From Azospirillum lipoferum (GTDB taxonomy: Bacteria; Pseudomonadota; Alphaproteobacteria; Azospirillales; Azospirillaceae), in contig NZ_JALJXJ010000002.1 of the NCBI RefSeq assembly GCF_024170005.1, forward strand, positions 496,001 to 560,000: DNA of 64,000 nucleotides, written 5' to 3'. The position numbers and the translations under genes were made by a program. Under the pieces are notes generated by a model. That model made no database searches. It was not told where the DNA came from and saw only the letters and a list, made by a program, of their open reading frames with translations. Shown in pieces: positions 28,673-38,550 of the stretch; positions within the stretch are counted from its first letter, which is position 1; each line of letters starts with the position of its first letter.

Positions 28673-28747
28673 GGCAGCGTAGCTCAGTGGTAGAGCAGGG
28701 GAATCATAATCCCTTGGTCGGGGGTTCAAATCCCTCCGCTGCTACCA
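28673..28747 (+). tRNA. tRNA-Met, anticodon CAT (elongator type)
   Basis: 75 bases including an encoded CCA. Acceptor GGCAGCG pairs with CGCTGCT, with a G-U at the first pair. D arm GCTC/GAGC, anticodon stem GGGGA/TCCCT with loop ATCATAA giving CAT, T arm GGGGG/CCCTC with TTCAAAT. The first pair is not the C-A mismatch of initiator tRNA, and the anticodon stem is unlike tRNA-Ile2, so elongator Met is preferred. It has its own promoter and terminator. Confidence 0.95.
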
Positions 28748-28754
28748 TCATAGA

Positions 28755-28791
28755 AAAAGACCCGCCAGGTCATGGACTTGGCGGGTCTTTT
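28755..28791 (+). terminator. Intrinsic terminator of tRNA-Met
   Basis: Arms AAAAGACCCGCCAGGTC (28755-28771) and GACTTGGCGGGTCTTTT (28775-28791) pair fully, with one G-U, around loop ATG and end in a T-run. A textbook terminator starting 8 bases after the tRNA. Confidence 0.9.
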
Positions 28792-29107
28792 CATTTTGGC
28801 AAAGCGAAGATATGTCGAAAGTAACGCGCCGACATGCTTCAGCACAACCGCCGTAACAATACGCATTCACATTCTGGGAATGCAGACCCCTAAAAGAACG
28901 AATAGTCAGCGACGTTGCGATTCATTATGTATAAAAATCAGTATCGAAAAACTCGAGAAGTCGAGGTCGTAGATTTGTTTTGGCTGGGGATGTGAATTTG
29001 CGCCGTGCAGCACGGCGCAAATTGAGCCTGAAAAACCGCCATGTCATCTGCTCGATTAAATATGTTGTTGGATCTTTATTTCACAAGCGCAACGATACGC
29101 TTGCGGA
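28792..29107. other. 316-bp AT-rich intergenic region after the tRNA terminator
   Basis: No credible gene. Composition drops sharply to AT-rich after the terminator. It contains CGTTGCGATTCA (28913-28924), repeated directly at 30616-30627 on the far side of the nuclease gene. A short inverted GTGCAGCACGGCGCAA-like patch near 29003 is the only other structure. Confidence 0.5.
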
Positions 29108-30376
29108 TCAACGCGTGAAAATTTGAGTCCTTAGGTCTCCCGCCAATGGATGGTCATCATTCGTGAAGTGATATGCTGGTCCTTGAGCAGAAATGATACG
29201 ACGCTCTACGATTCCATCTCCTTGCCTTGTCACGTTTGTCGGCGTGGTATATGCAAGTTTCAGTACGTGAGCATGGCTACGCTCGGCGAATAGCTTTGTG
29301 GCAATCAGTTCGAGCAGGGAAGGTGCCCCTCGTTGTTCTCGAGGACTACCCAGGTCAAGAAGTTGCTCTGCAGTAAGATCTGCGAGCCGGATGCACAAAA
29401 CAGCGGGACGATTCTTGGTAAACTGCTTTACGCCTTGCGAAATCTGTCGGTAGAGTCCTTTTGCCACATTATCTGGACGCTGTGATTGAACAACAGCAAT
29501 GACTGCACCTGCATTAGGTTTTGCAATCATAAGAATATTCTGGTTGTGTACATTGAGCTTGTCTGCAACCAGACTACGCAACGCTATTTGTGTAAGTTCT
29601 GAGGGCACCGAATTGATTTGTGTGGCGTCAAAAGCGGTGTACTGGACACCGCATACCGTACCTTGTGTGTCACGCTGATAGGTGAGGGATGTTTCAACCA
29701 GTGCTGCAATCTGGTCCAAGGTTCGGGCATTTCCATCCAACCTGTTTGGGATCACTATCCTGATTAGATGACCATCGCCCCGCTGAAGAGCACGTTGCAT
29801 CGGCTCGTAAATGTACCCACTAAGCTGATAAAGACGACGGCGGTGGATCTGCCGCCCGACATCAGCGCTTGCATTCTTGCACTCAACCTCTAATTCCAAT
29901 CCATCGCGTCGGACTAAGTAATCAAATCCACCTAGTTCCAAATCATTGAAGTTGACGTCAAACCCCTGACGCATCAGGTGGACCGCCATCCCCATTTCCA
30001 TCGCGAATGGCTCCAATTCATTTTGCAAGCCATCACGTAGCATACCAGAGATACGTCGCTTTACCATCTCGCTTGAGCGTTCGTAGACCATGCTGATTGC
30101 GGCAGAAAATGCACAAAGTGGATAAAGCTTAGGCTCCCTAATAATGTGTTCTGGTTTTGGCCAACGGCCACGTTGAGCTTTCCGCGTGAGAAGATAAATC
30201 ATGCCCAATTCAATAGGATATCGTTCTTCAAGATAGGAGCTAATCAACGGATAATCTCTTAGGTCGTCCGAGAAGCTCCGATCTCTTCGACGCCAATACG
30301 ATATCCCAGGAATAGATACGAGCAAATCTAGGTATTTATGTATATGCTTCGGCTCAGTTGACGGTTCAAAATGCAT
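29108..30376 (-). CDS. Putative PD-(D/E)XK nuclease in an AT-rich segment
   Basis: 422 residues. Not matched to a named family. Residues 120-170 have a restriction-endonuclease-like core: a helix with EMGMAVHLM, then FNDLELGGFDYLV (D152) and LELEVECKN (E165-C-K167), giving the D...ExK pattern. The rest is helical and charged, with no helicase or methylase motifs. Codon use is much more AT-rich than the chromosome. It stands alone, on the opposite strand, just behind tRNA-Met, a common site for acquired genes. A defence or DNA-repair nuclease role is inference. The ATG at 30374-30376 is the natural start. Confidence 0.65.
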   Translation of the reverse strand: MHFEPSTEPKHIHKYLDLLVSIPGISYWRRRDRSFSDDLRDYPLISSYLEERYPIELGMIYLLTRKAQRGRWPKPEHIIREPKLYPLCAFSAAISMVYERSSEMVKRRISGMLRDGLQNELEPFAMEMGMAVHLMRQGFDVNFNDLELGGFDYLVRRDGLELEVECKNASADVGRQIHRRRLYQLSGYIYEPMQRALQRGDGHLIRIVIPNRLDGNARTLDQIAALVETSLTYQRDTQGTVCGVQYTAFDATQINSVPSELTQIALRSLVADKLNVHNQNILMIAKPNAGAVIAVVQSQRPDNVAKGLYRQISQGVKQFTKNRPAVLCIRLADLTAEQLLDLGSPREQRGAPSLLELIATKLFAERSHAHVLKLAYTTPTNVTRQGDGIVERRIISAQGPAYHFTNDDHPLAGDLRTQIFTR

Positions 30377-30688
30377 GTCTATCTTCCTAATCCTAGAAGT
30401 GATTCAGCGCTAAGCGCCCTTTAACGGGGGTGAAAGGAGATGTTGCTCGACAGCCTCATAAAGCACGTTTGCCAATCCATTCGTGAGCTGCTTTGGTAGA
30501 TGTATATCAAAGTTTTTGCGGCAAAATCTCTTTATATTGCCTGAGTTATTATAAAGGAAGAAAGGTAATTAGATCGGCACTTCAAGATAATATATTACCG
30601 AAACAACTTTGTGCGCGTTGCGATTCACTGGGCCAATGCCGCATCAATTTTAGCGCTACCAATGCAGGTGGAGAGCTGGCAGCGCCCC
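30377..30688. other. 312-bp AT-rich intergenic region
   Basis: Upstream region of the nuclease gene, and downstream of the GGDEF gene (stop at 30689). No gene supported. It carries the second copy of the 12-bp direct repeat at 30616-30627, after which GC content returns to chromosomal levels. Confidence 0.5.
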
Positions 30689-31603
30689 CTACCCCTGCAT
30701 CGACTTCGGCAGCGCGATCTGCGGTTCGACCTCCACCCGGTTGCGGCCGGCGTTCTTGGCACGGTAGAGGGCGGCGTCGGCGCGGGCCAGCATCGGTTCG
30801 ATGCCGCTGTCGGTCGCGTTCAGCCAGCTCAGGCCCAGGCTGACGGTCAGGTACAGTTCGCCGCCGTCCTCACGCTTTACCGCCTTGGCGGCGATCGCCT
30901 GGCGCACGCGCTGGGCGGCGGCGAAGGCATTCACCGGCGGGGTTTCCGGCATCACTATGGCGAACTCCTCGCCACCCAGCCGGCCGATCAGGTCGCAGGA
31001 GCGCAGGGTCTCCTTGCAGGCGCGCACCGTGGCGCGGATCGCCTCGTCGCCGGTGGCGTGGCCGTGGGTGTCGTTGACCCGCTTGAAATGGTCGATGTCC
31101 AGCATCACCACCGACAGCGGGCGCTCGTATCGTCGCGAGCGGACAACCTCTTCAGCCCCCCTCTCCAGGAAGCGGCGGCGGTTCATGGCGCCGGTCAGGG
31201 CGTCGGTGGTCGCCAGCCGCTCCAGATCGCGCTGCATCGCCACGACACGCGAGGCTGCCAGCAGGCGGGCCGCCGTCCATTTCCAGTCGAGCGGCTTGCG
31301 CAGGAACTCGTCGGCGCCGGCCTCCACCAGTTCGTGGAACTGCTCGGTCATGCTGCCGGGGATCATCAGGATCAGGTAGAGATGGCGAAGCCCCTGGGCG
31401 GTGCGCAGGTGCCAGCACAGCTCCAGCCCCGTCATGTCGGCCAGACGGATGTCGGCCATCACCACGTCGAACCGCTCATTGGCCACCGCTTCGATGGCGG
31501 CGGCCCCGTTGTGGACCACGCTGGTGGCATAACCGAGCTTGTTCAGCTCATACACCATCATGGTCAGGTGGCGCGGCGAATCGTCGACGATCAAAATCCG
31601 CAA
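30689..31603 (-). CDS. Response regulator with diguanylate cyclase output (REC-GGDEF)
   Basis: 304 residues. REC domain (1-118) with acidic pair D7-D8, phosphorylation site D51 (MADIRLADMTG) and K103 (LRKPLD). A short helical linker follows, then a GGDEF domain (about 132-290) with DALTGAMNRRRF, active-site GGEEF (210-214) and an RSCD inhibitory site (201-204) five residues ahead. It should make cyclic-di-GMP when phosphorylated and be feedback-inhibited, like PleD or WspR. No histidine kinase is adjacent. Together with the EAL gene at 16181 it forms the c-di-GMP content of this window. Confidence 0.93.
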   Translation of the reverse strand: MRILIVDDSPRHLTMMVYELNKLGYATSVVHNGAAAIEAVANERFDVVMADIRLADMTGLELCWHLRTAQGLRHLYLILMIPGSMTEQFHELVEAGADEFLRKPLDWKWTAARLLAASRVVAMQRDLERLATTDALTGAMNRRRFLERGAEEVVRSRRYERPLSVVMLDIDHFKRVNDTHGHATGDEAIRATVRACKETLRSCDLIGRLGGEEFAIVMPETPPVNAFAAAQRVRQAIAAKAVKREDGGELYLTVSLGLSWLNATDSGIEPMLARADAALYRAKNAGRNRVEVEPQIALPKSMQG

Positions 31604-31861
31604 GTCGGGCGCTCCCGGCGATCACATCCCGTTTATGAAGCATGAAGCCGGACGTGTGCAAATCTCCTTAACATCATGTCGCCGGCCGATAACGAAACTC
31701 CAATGCGTCATACGCAGATATGCCGGGTGTCGGACCGATCCATGCGCCAAGGGTCCGGCGTCATGCTTTTGCACATGTTGCTTATCGGGTCGGCCGGTTG
31801 ATACTGTCCCTTCCAAATATGTTCGCGGGACAAGCGGACGATGACTGCGGGAGGCACGACC

Positions 31862-33808
31862 ATGGACAGCGCGCGCGCGGCCCACATCGATGAACTCGTC
31901 CGTGTCTCCACTGGCCGTGTCTCCACCGGCGTGCGATCCGCCCGTGACCCGATCATCGAAAGCTCCTGGCGGCGCTGCGTCGCCGACCACAAGCTGGACC
32001 CCACCGTCGGGCGCGAGCCGCACATCCTGCCGCAGGAACGGCTGCGCGAGCATCGCGACGCGATGGACGAGTTCCTGCGCATGGCCCGTTTCGGGCTGGA
32101 GGCGCTGTACCGGCAGGTCGCCGGCATGGGCTATGTCCTGCTGCTGACCGACAGCAACGGCGTCACGGTGGACTTCATCGGCGACCCGACCTTCGACAAC
32201 CATCTGCGCCGCGCCGGACTGTATCTGGGGGCGGACTGGAACGAGGGGCATGCCGGTACCTGCGCGGTCGGCACCTGCATCGCCACCGCCCAGGCGCTGA
32301 CCGTCCATCAGACCGACCATTTCGACTCCACCCACATCCCGCTGACCTGCACCGCCGCCCCGGTCTTCGACAGCGGCGGCGAGCTGGCCGCCGTGCTGGA
32401 CATCTCCGCCCTGCATTCGCCGGAACCGAAGATCAGCCAGTATCTGGCGCTGCAGATGGTGCGTGCCTATGTCCACAAGATCGAAACCGCCAACCTCTAC
32501 AACAACTTCCGCCGTGACTGGGTGGTGAAGCTGTCCGCCTCGCAGGAGTTCGCGGAGGTCGATCCCGACTTCGTCCTGGCGCTGGACGGCAGCGGGCGGG
32601 TGGTCGGCTTCAACCACAAGGCCCGCGATCTGCTGGCGGAGGATGGCGTCTCGCCACTCGGCCGCTCCTTCGCCGAGCTGTTCGACTGCGAGGTGGACGA
32701 TCTGGTTCATTTCGTCCGCTCGCTGCCGACCGAACAGCGCACGCTGCGCCTGCGCCGCACCGGCCTGCCGCTGTTCGCCCAGGCGATGCCGCCGCCAGCC
32801 GTCTCCCTGCCCCGCGGCCACGCGCCGAACCATGGCGTCGACCCGTTGCCGGAGCCATTGCGGGTGGTGTCCGGCGGCGATCCGGCGCTGAAGGCGGTGC
32901 TGACGCGGGCGGCCAAGCTGGTCAACACCCGCATGAGCCTGCTGATCCATGGCGAGACCGGCACCGGCAAGGAACATCTGGCCAAGGCCCTGCACAGGGC
33001 CAGCATCCGCCGCAACAAGCCCTTCGTCGCCATCAACTGCGCCGCCCTGCCGGAGAACCTGATCGAGAGTGAACTGTTCGGCTACGAGCCCGGCTCCTTC
33101 ACCGGGGCGACGGCGCGCGGCAAGAAGGGGCTGATCCTGGAGGCCGACGGCGGCACCCTGTTCCTGGACGAGATCGGCGACATGCCGCTGTCGTCACAGA
33201 CACGGCTGCTGCGCGTTCTGGCCGAGCGGGAGGTGACGCCGATCGGCCGGACCAAGGCGATGTCGGTCGATGTCCGCGTCATCGGCGCCACCCACCGCGA
33301 TCTGGTGGATCTGGTCAAGGCCGGCAAGTTCCGCGACGACTTGTACTTTCGTCTCAACGGCGCGGTGTTCACCGTGCCGCCCCTGCGCCAGCGCAGCGAC
33401 CTGGACTGGCTGATCGAACGGCTGCTGGCCGAGCGGGCGGAACGTGACGGCGTCGGCTATCGCCTGACCCCGGCGGCGCTGGCAGCGCTGCGTGGACACG
33501 GCTGGCCGGGCAATGTTCGGGAACTGGTGAATGCGCTGGACTATGCCTGCGCGGTCAGCGACGGCGGGCTGATCGACCTCGCCGACCTCCCGGAGCCGGT
33601 GCAGCACAGCGGCCTGTTCCGGGCTTGGCCGGAGGAGGCGGTGCAGACGGTGGTGGTGGAAGAGGACCCCGCCGCGCGGCTGCGCGAGACGCTGCGGCGG
33701 CACCATTGGAACGTCTCGGCGACGGCGCGGGCGCTGGGGGTCGACCGCTCGACCGTCCATCGGCAGATGCACCGATTCGGCATCGTGGCGCCGCATCGGG
33801 CGGAATAA
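31862..33808 (+). CDS. AcoR-type sigma-54-dependent activator
   Basis: 648 residues from the ATG at 31862, preferred over 31841 because GGGAGG lies seven bases upstream. Order: GAF-like sensor (about 60-210, with EGHAGTCAVGTCIAT), PAS-like segment (about 225-300), AAA+ domain (about 335-555) and Fis-type helix-turn-helix (about 605-645). Motifs: Walker A GETGTGKE, the sigma-54 contact ESELFGYEPGSFTGA, Walker B GGTLFLDEIGD, and SATARALGVDRSTVHRQMHR. AcoR-like proteins switch on catabolic operons. The convergent 5-oxoprolinase is next door but not an obvious target. It faces away from the GGDEF gene with 258 bp between. Confidence 0.93.
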   Translation: MDSARAAHIDELVRVSTGRVSTGVRSARDPIIESSWRRCVADHKLDPTVGREPHILPQERLREHRDAMDEFLRMARFGLEALYRQVAGMGYVLLLTDSNGVTVDFIGDPTFDNHLRRAGLYLGADWNEGHAGTCAVGTCIATAQALTVHQTDHFDSTHIPLTCTAAPVFDSGGELAAVLDISALHSPEPKISQYLALQMVRAYVHKIETANLYNNFRRDWVVKLSASQEFAEVDPDFVLALDGSGRVVGFNHKARDLLAEDGVSPLGRSFAELFDCEVDDLVHFVRSLPTEQRTLRLRRTGLPLFAQAMPPPAVSLPRGHAPNHGVDPLPEPLRVVSGGDPALKAVLTRAAKLVNTRMSLLIHGETGTGKEHLAKALHRASIRRNKPFVAINCAALPENLIESELFGYEPGSFTGATARGKKGLILEADGGTLFLDEIGDMPLSSQTRLLRVLAEREVTPIGRTKAMSVDVRVIGATHRDLVDLVKAGKFRDDLYFRLNGAVFTVPPLRQRSDLDWLIERLLAERAERDGVGYRLTPAALAALRGHGWPGNVRELVNALDYACAVSDGGLIDLADLPEPVQHSGLFRAWPEEAVQTVVVEEDPAARLRETLRRHHWNVSATARALGVDRSTVHRQMHRFGIVAPHRAE

Positions 33809-33841
33809 AGCGGGGGGAGCGCGCATGGCGCCTCCCCGCTT
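33808..33841. terminator. Hairpin between convergent AcoR-type and oxoprolinase genes
   Basis: AAGCGGGG (33808-33815) pairs with CCCCGCTT (33834-33841), with further G/C pairing inside. It begins at the AcoR stop codon and ends 6 bases before the oxoprolinase stop, so it probably serves both strands. Confidence 0.55.
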
Positions 33842-33847
33842 CCCTTG

Positions 33848-36800
33848 TTACCCCGCAGCCCCGAACCCGCCGCCGCCCGGCGTCTCCACCACCAGGGCGT
33901 CGCCCGGCCGCATCGCGGTGCTGTCCTGGGAGGCCAGTTCCTGCACGCTGCCGTCGGTGCGCTGGACCCAGGTCCGGCCGACCGCACCGTCGGCACCACC
34001 CTTCAACCCGAACGGGGCGATCTTGCGGTGGTTGGCCAGGATGGCGGCGGTCATCGGTTCCAGGAAGCGGAGGCGGCGGACCACGCCGTCGCCGCCGCGC
34101 CAGCGCCCTGCCCCGCCGGACCCCTGGCGGATGCGGAAGCTCTCCACCAGAACCGGAAAGCGCCATTCCAGCACTTCCGGATCGGTCAGGCGCGAGTTGG
34201 TCATGTGGGTCTGCACCGCGTCGGTGCCGCCGAAGCCGTTGCCGGCGCCGGATCCGCCGCAGACCGTCTCGTAATACTGGTGCCGCTCGTTGCCGAAGGT
34301 GGTGTTGTTCATCGTGCCCTGGGCCGACGCCATCACCCCCAGCGCGCCGAACAGCGCATCGACGATGCACTGGCTGGTCTCCACATTGCCGGCCACCACC
34401 GCGGCGGGCGGGTTGGGCGACAGCATGGAGCCCGGCGGAATGACGATCTCGATGGGGCGCAGGCATCCCTCGTTCATCGGGATCTCGTCGTCGACCAGAC
34501 AGCGGAAGACATAGAGCACCGCCGCCCGGCAGACCGCCGAGGGGGCGTTGAAGTTGTTGGTCAGCTGCGTGCTGGTTCCGGAGAAATCGACCATCGCCGA
34601 GCGCGCGGCACGGTCGATCGACACCCGCAGCTTGATCACCGCGCCATTGTCCAGCGTCACCGCGAAGTCGCCGTCGCTCAGCACGCCGATGGCGCGGCGG
34701 ACCTGCTCCTCGGCATTGTCCTGGACATGGCGCATATAGGCGGTGACGGTGGTCAGACCGTGCAGACGGACAACGCGATGCAACTCGCGGGTGCCCTGCT
34801 CGTTGGCGGCGACCTGCGCCTTGAGGTCGCCGATGTTCTGCGCCGGGTTGCGGGCCGGGTGCGGGCCGGAACGCAGCAGTTCCAGCATGGCCTCTTCGCG
34901 GAATTGGCCGTTCTCGACCAGCGGCACGCAGTCCAGCAGCACGCCCTCGTCGGCGATGGTCCTGCTGTCCGGCGGCATCGAGCCGGGGGTGATGCCGCCG
35001 ACGTCGGCGTGATGCCCGCGCGAGGCGACGAAGAACAGCAGCTCCTTGCCCGCCTCGTCGAACACCGGGGAAACGACGGTGATGTCCGGCAGATGCGTGC
35101 CGCCATGATACGGGTCGTTCAGCGCGAAGCTCTCGCCGGTGGTGAAGCTGCCGCCGCGGCGTTGGATGACGGCGCGCACGCTCTCGCCCATCGATCCCAG
35201 ATGGACTGGCATGTGCGGCGCGTTGGCGATCAGACCGCCCTCGCGGTCGAACAGGGCGCAGGAGAAGTCCAGGCGTTCCTTGATGTTCACCGAGCGGGCG
35301 GTCTTCTCCAGCGTCACGCCCATCCGTTCGGCAATGGACATGAACAGGTTGTTGAAGACCTCCAGCATCACCGGATCGACCTTCGCCCCACCCCTGATGC
35401 CGGCGGCCTGACGCTGGGTCGCCGGCTCCAACCGGGTCAGCACCAGATGGTTCTTGCGGGTGACCTCCGCCATCCAGCCGGGCTCGACCACCGTGGTGGA
35501 GACGGCTTCGGCCAGGATCGCCGGGCCGACGACGCGGTTCCCGGGCTGAAGCTGACGGCGGTCGTAGAGCGGCGCCTCGCGGCGCTGGCCGCCGCTATGA
35601 ATGGCGACGGTGGCGAGCCGGCGCGGCAGGACCGCGGTGGTGGCAGGAAGCTCCGGATCCTCCAGAACGTCGGTCAGGCCGACCGCCTCCAGCGTCACCG
35701 ATTCCACTTCCAGCGCGGTGCCGGGGGTGAGGAAGCCATAGCGGCGGCGGTGCGCCTCCTCGAAGGCCCTGGTCATCGCCACCTTCGACCCGAAGGCGAC
35801 GGTCAGGGTGGTGTCGGAGCCGGCGGCCTTCAGATGGACGCGGCGGTTGATCGCCTGCCGGCCGGCGTCGACGCCCTGTCGGGTCAGTTCCGCCCGCCCT
35901 TCGGTCTCCAGGTCGGTGAACAGCATGGTCAGCCGGTCGACCACAGCGTCGCTCAGCGGCCCTTCGACCGCGCGCTCGCGGATGGCGACGGTGTCGGCCA
36001 GCCCGATGCCGTAGGCGGACAGCACGCCGGCCTGCGGGTGCAGGAACACCCGCGTCATGCCCAGCGCGTCGGCGACGGCGCAGACATGCTGGCCCGCCGC
36101 CCCGCCGAAGCCGTTCAGCGTATAGCCGGTGACGTCATAGCCGCGCTCGACCGAGATCTTCTTGATGGCGTTCGCCATGTTGTCGACGGCGATGCGCAGG
36201 AAACCTTCGGCGACCTCCTGCGGGGTCATCGCCGTGCCGAGCTTCTCGTTGATGGTGGCCGCCAGTTCGGCGAAGCGGGCCTTCACCACCTCGGCGTCCA
36301 GTGGCTGGTCGCCATTGGGACCGAAGACATGGGGGAAGAAGCGGGGCTGGATCTTGCCGACCATCACATTGCAGTCGGTGACGGTCAGCGGACCGCCACG
36401 GCGGTAGCAGGCAGGCCCCGGATTGGCGCCGGCACTGTCCGGCCCGACGCGGAAACGGGTCCCGTCGAAGACGCAGAGCGAGCCGCCGCCGGCCGCCACC
36501 GTGTGGATGTGCATCATCGGCGCCCGTACCCGCACGCCGGCCACCACCGCGTCGAAGGCGCGCTCATACTCGCCGGCATAGTGTGAGACGTCGGTGGAGG
36601 TACCGCCCATGTCGAAGCCGATGACCCGGTCGAAGCCGGCCATCCCGGCGGTGCGCACCGCCCCCACCACGCCACCGGCCGGCCCCGACAGGATGGCGTC
36701 CTTGCCCTGGAAGCGGCGGGCGTCGGTCAGGCCGCCGTTGGACTGCATGAACATCAGCGGCACCGGCGTGCCGTCGACGCTGAGATCGTTGGCGACCCGG

Positions 36801-37516
36801 TCGACATAGCGACGCAGCACCGGCGAGAGATAGGCGTCGGCCACCGTGGTGTCGCCGCGGCCGACCAGCTTCATCAGCGGGCTGACCAGATGGCTGACCG
36901 AGACCTGGGTGAAGCCGACCGCGCGGGCCAGCGAAGCGACCTGCCGTTCGTGCTCCGGATAGCGGTAGCCGTGCATCAGCGCGATCGCGGCGGCGCGGAA
37001 GCCCCGGCGATAGGCCTCCTCCAGCCCGCGGCGGACGGCATGCAGGTCGACCGGCTTCAGGACCCGGCCATCGGCCATCACCCGTTCCGGCACCTCCACC
37101 ACATGGGAATAGAGCTGGTCGGGCAGATGGATGTGGCGGGCGAAGATCTTCGGGCGGGCCTGATGGCCGATGCGCAGTTGGTCGCCCAGCCCCTCGGTGA
37201 TCAGCAGGACGGTCGGCTCGCCCTTGCGTTCCAGCAGCGCGTTTGTGGCGACGGTGGTGCCCATCTTCACCACCTCCACCGTGTCCGGCGGGATCGGCTG
37301 GCCGGGCTTCAGGCCGAGCAGCTCGCGGATGCCCTGGACAGCGGCGTCGGCATAGCGTTCCGGATTCTCCGACAGCAGCTTGTGGGTCACGACCGACCCA
37401 TCGGGCCGACGGCCGACGATGTCGGTGAAGGTGCCGCCGCGATCCACCCAGAACTGCCACCGCGCCGGCTTAGCCTTCGCCCCCCCGACCACCGCCGCGC
37501 TCTCCGTCTCACCCAT
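33848..37516 (-). CDS. 5-oxoprolinase, fused hydantoinase A/B type
   Basis: 1222 residues. The N-terminal HyuA half (about 10-690) has the actin-like ATPase motifs [26 protein letters not shown] and [13 protein letters not shown]. The C-terminal HyuB half (about 705-1215) has the metal-binding part [26 protein letters not shown] and [10 protein letters not shown]. Full-length fused proteins of this size normally open 5-oxoproline to glutamate using ATP. A substituted hydantoin or acetophenone substrate cannot be excluded. Expressed alone; the stop faces the AcoR-type gene. Confidence 0.9.
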   Translation of the reverse strand: MGETESAAVVGGAKAKPARWQFWVDRGGTFTDIVGRRPDGSVVTHKLLSENPERYADAAVQGIRELLGLKPGQPIPPDTVEVVKMGTTVATNALLERKGEPTVLLITEGLGDQLRIGHQARPKIFARHIHLPDQLYSHVVEVPERVMADGRVLKPVDLHAVRRGLEEAYRRGFRAAAIALMHGYRYPEHERQVASLARAVGFTQVSVSHLVSPLMKLVGRGDTTVADAYLSPVLRRYVDRVANDLSVDGTPVPLMFMQSNGGLTDARRFQGKDAILSGPAGGVVGAVRTAGMAGFDRVIGFDMGGTSTDVSHYAGEYERAFDAVVAGVRVRAPMMHIHTVAAGGGSLCVFDGTRFRVGPDSAGANPGPACYRRGGPLTVTDCNVMVGKIQPRFFPHVFGPNGDQPLDAEVVKARFAELAATINEKLGTAMTPQEVAEGFLRIAVDNMANAIKKISVERGYDVTGYTLNGFGGAAGQHVCAVADALGMTRVFLHPQAGVLSAYGIGLADTVAIRERAVEGPLSDAVVDRLTMLFTDLETEGRAELTRQGVDAGRQAINRRVHLKAAGSDTTLTVAFGSKVAMTRAFEEAHRRRYGFLTPGTALEVESVTLEAVGLTDVLEDPELPATTAVLPRRLATVAIHSGGQRREAPLYDRRQLQPGNRVVGPAILAEAVSTTVVEPGWMAEVTRKNHLVLTRLEPATQRQAAGIRGGAKVDPVMLEVFNNLFMSIAERMGVTLEKTARSVNIKERLDFSCALFDREGGLIANAPHMPVHLGSMGESVRAVIQRRGGSFTTGESFALNDPYHGGTHLPDITVVSPVFDEAGKELLFFVASRGHHADVGGITPGSMPPDSRTIADEGVLLDCVPLVENGQFREEAMLELLRSGPHPARNPAQNIGDLKAQVAANEQGTRELHRVVRLHGLTTVTAYMRHVQDNAEEQVRRAIGVLSDGDFAVTLDNGAVIKLRVSIDRAARSAMVDFSGTSTQLTNNFNAPSAVCRAAVLYVFRCLVDDEIPMNEGCLRPIEIVIPPGSMLSPNPPAAVVAGNVETSQCIVDALFGALGVMASAQGTMNNTTFGNERHQYYETVCGGSGAGNGFGGTDAVQTHMTNSRLTDPEVLEWRFPVLVESFRIRQGSGGAGRWRGGDGVVRRLRFLEPMTAAILANHRKIAPFGLKGGADGAVGRTWVQRTDGSVQELASQDSTAMRPGDALVVETPGGGGFGAAG

Positions 37517-37683
37517 CGTCGCACCCGCCGAATTCCATGCGCGGCAACCGCACCACGCGTGGGCCGGAGTTTCGCGATCCGGCGGCGAATTTCAACAGCT
37601 TGAGTGGCCCACCGCCATGAGAAGGGCAGGACGCGGCGGAAAGAACACAGGATCGCCCACGGCCGGTCCGGCAAACACCTCCG

Positions 37684-38262
37684 TCAGGCGGCCAGCCGCT
37701 GCGACGGGGTGGACAGGCGGGTCAGGATGGCGTTGCCCGACAGGATGCTGTTGAAGGCACCGGTGCCGTCCTCCAGCGCTTCCAGCGCAAGGGAGAACTG
37801 GTTGGGCGGCGGCAGCTCGAACATCGAGGTGATTTCGCTGCCGTCCAGCGCCAGCCGGCCGCCGAAACGGCGGGCCAGGGCGCGCATGCGGACATTCTCG
37901 GACAGGCACATCATATGGACGTGGCGGATGCCGCGGTTGCGGGCGACGGTCAGGATGCGGCGGACCAGCGTGCTGCCGACGCCCTTGCCCTGCAGCCCCG
38001 ATTCGATGCTGATGCCGAATTCCGCCTCCTCCGGCCACAGGATACGGTCGCCGCACAGTTCGATGGCGCCGCGCAGCATGCCGTCCTCGAAAGCGCCGAG
38101 AATGACCGTCCGGCCCCAGTCGATGGCCGCGCAATGCCGCTCCACCGCCTCGTCCGACAGGGTGCCGGTGAAACGGGCATAACGGTCCGCACGGTCGAGA
38201 CGGAGAAGATGCGCCCGGTACTGGGGCAGCTCGGTCGGCATGATCTTGCGGATGACTGGCAT
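37684..38262 (-). CDS. GNAT-family N-acetyltransferase
   Basis: 192 residues from the ATG at 38260-38262; an extension to 38337 adds 25 basic residues with no support. The acetyl-CoA loop reads GLQGKGVGSTLVRR (motif A, Q/RxxGxG/A) after FGISIESG. HMMCLSENVRMRALARRFGG is motif B. YARFTGTLSDEAVERH resembles the acetyltransferases fused to, or acting on, protein lysines, but the substrate is unknown. The palindrome at 38385-38399 lies about 125 bases upstream. Confidence 0.88.
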   Translation of the reverse strand: MPVIRKIMPTELPQYRAHLLRLDRADRYARFTGTLSDEAVERHCAAIDWGRTVILGAFEDGMLRGAIELCGDRILWPEEAEFGISIESGLQGKGVGSTLVRRILTVARNRGIRHVHMMCLSENVRMRALARRFGGRLALDGSEITSMFELPPPNQFSLALEALEDGTGAFNSILSGNAILTRLSTPSQRLAA

Positions 38263-38384
38263 GGCTCTGCTCACGGTTCTCGAAATCCGAAAACGCATTC
38301 GCGCAGAACGTTTTCCCCAGGCTGCCGGCGGCGCCATTGGCAGCCACCGTCTTTATCACCATCAGCGCTCTCGCCGGCGCCCTT

Positions 38385-38399
38385 TGTTGCATTGCAACA
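38385..38399. promoter_or_regulatory. 15-bp perfect palindrome, operator candidate
   Basis: TGTTGCA-T-TGCAACA, perfect 7-bp arms, in the 288-bp region between the divergent GNAT and DjlA-like genes. A further half-site (ATGTTGC) occurs at about 38460. It looks like a dimeric regulator site; no regulator gene is adjacent. Confidence 0.4.
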
Positions 38400-38550
38400 T
38401 GGCGTGACTGGCGGAATTCGCAAGCGCTTATTAGAACTTTGCGATACGAACAATGCTGGCATGTTGCCGGCGCGCCACAGTTGGCCCGCGCTCCCCCGGC
38501 CGTTATGCTGCGCTCGCGGGTGGGGGCCGCGCGGACGAAAAGGGCGTGAC

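Noticed and set aside
28673-28747. tRNA-Met as an integrase attachment site
   Set aside because: No integrase gene and no second copy of the tRNA 3' end was found across the AT-rich segment.
28772-28972. 66-codon open frame after tRNA-Met
   Set aside because: It starts inside the intrinsic terminator and has no ribosome site.
30493-30843. 116-codon open frame near the GGDEF gene
   Set aside because: It crosses the composition boundary and becomes a shadow of the GGDEF coding strand.
33845-36586. 913-codon plus-strand open frame
   Set aside because: Antisense to 5-oxoprolinase, with low-complexity His/Gly/Asp composition and no domain.
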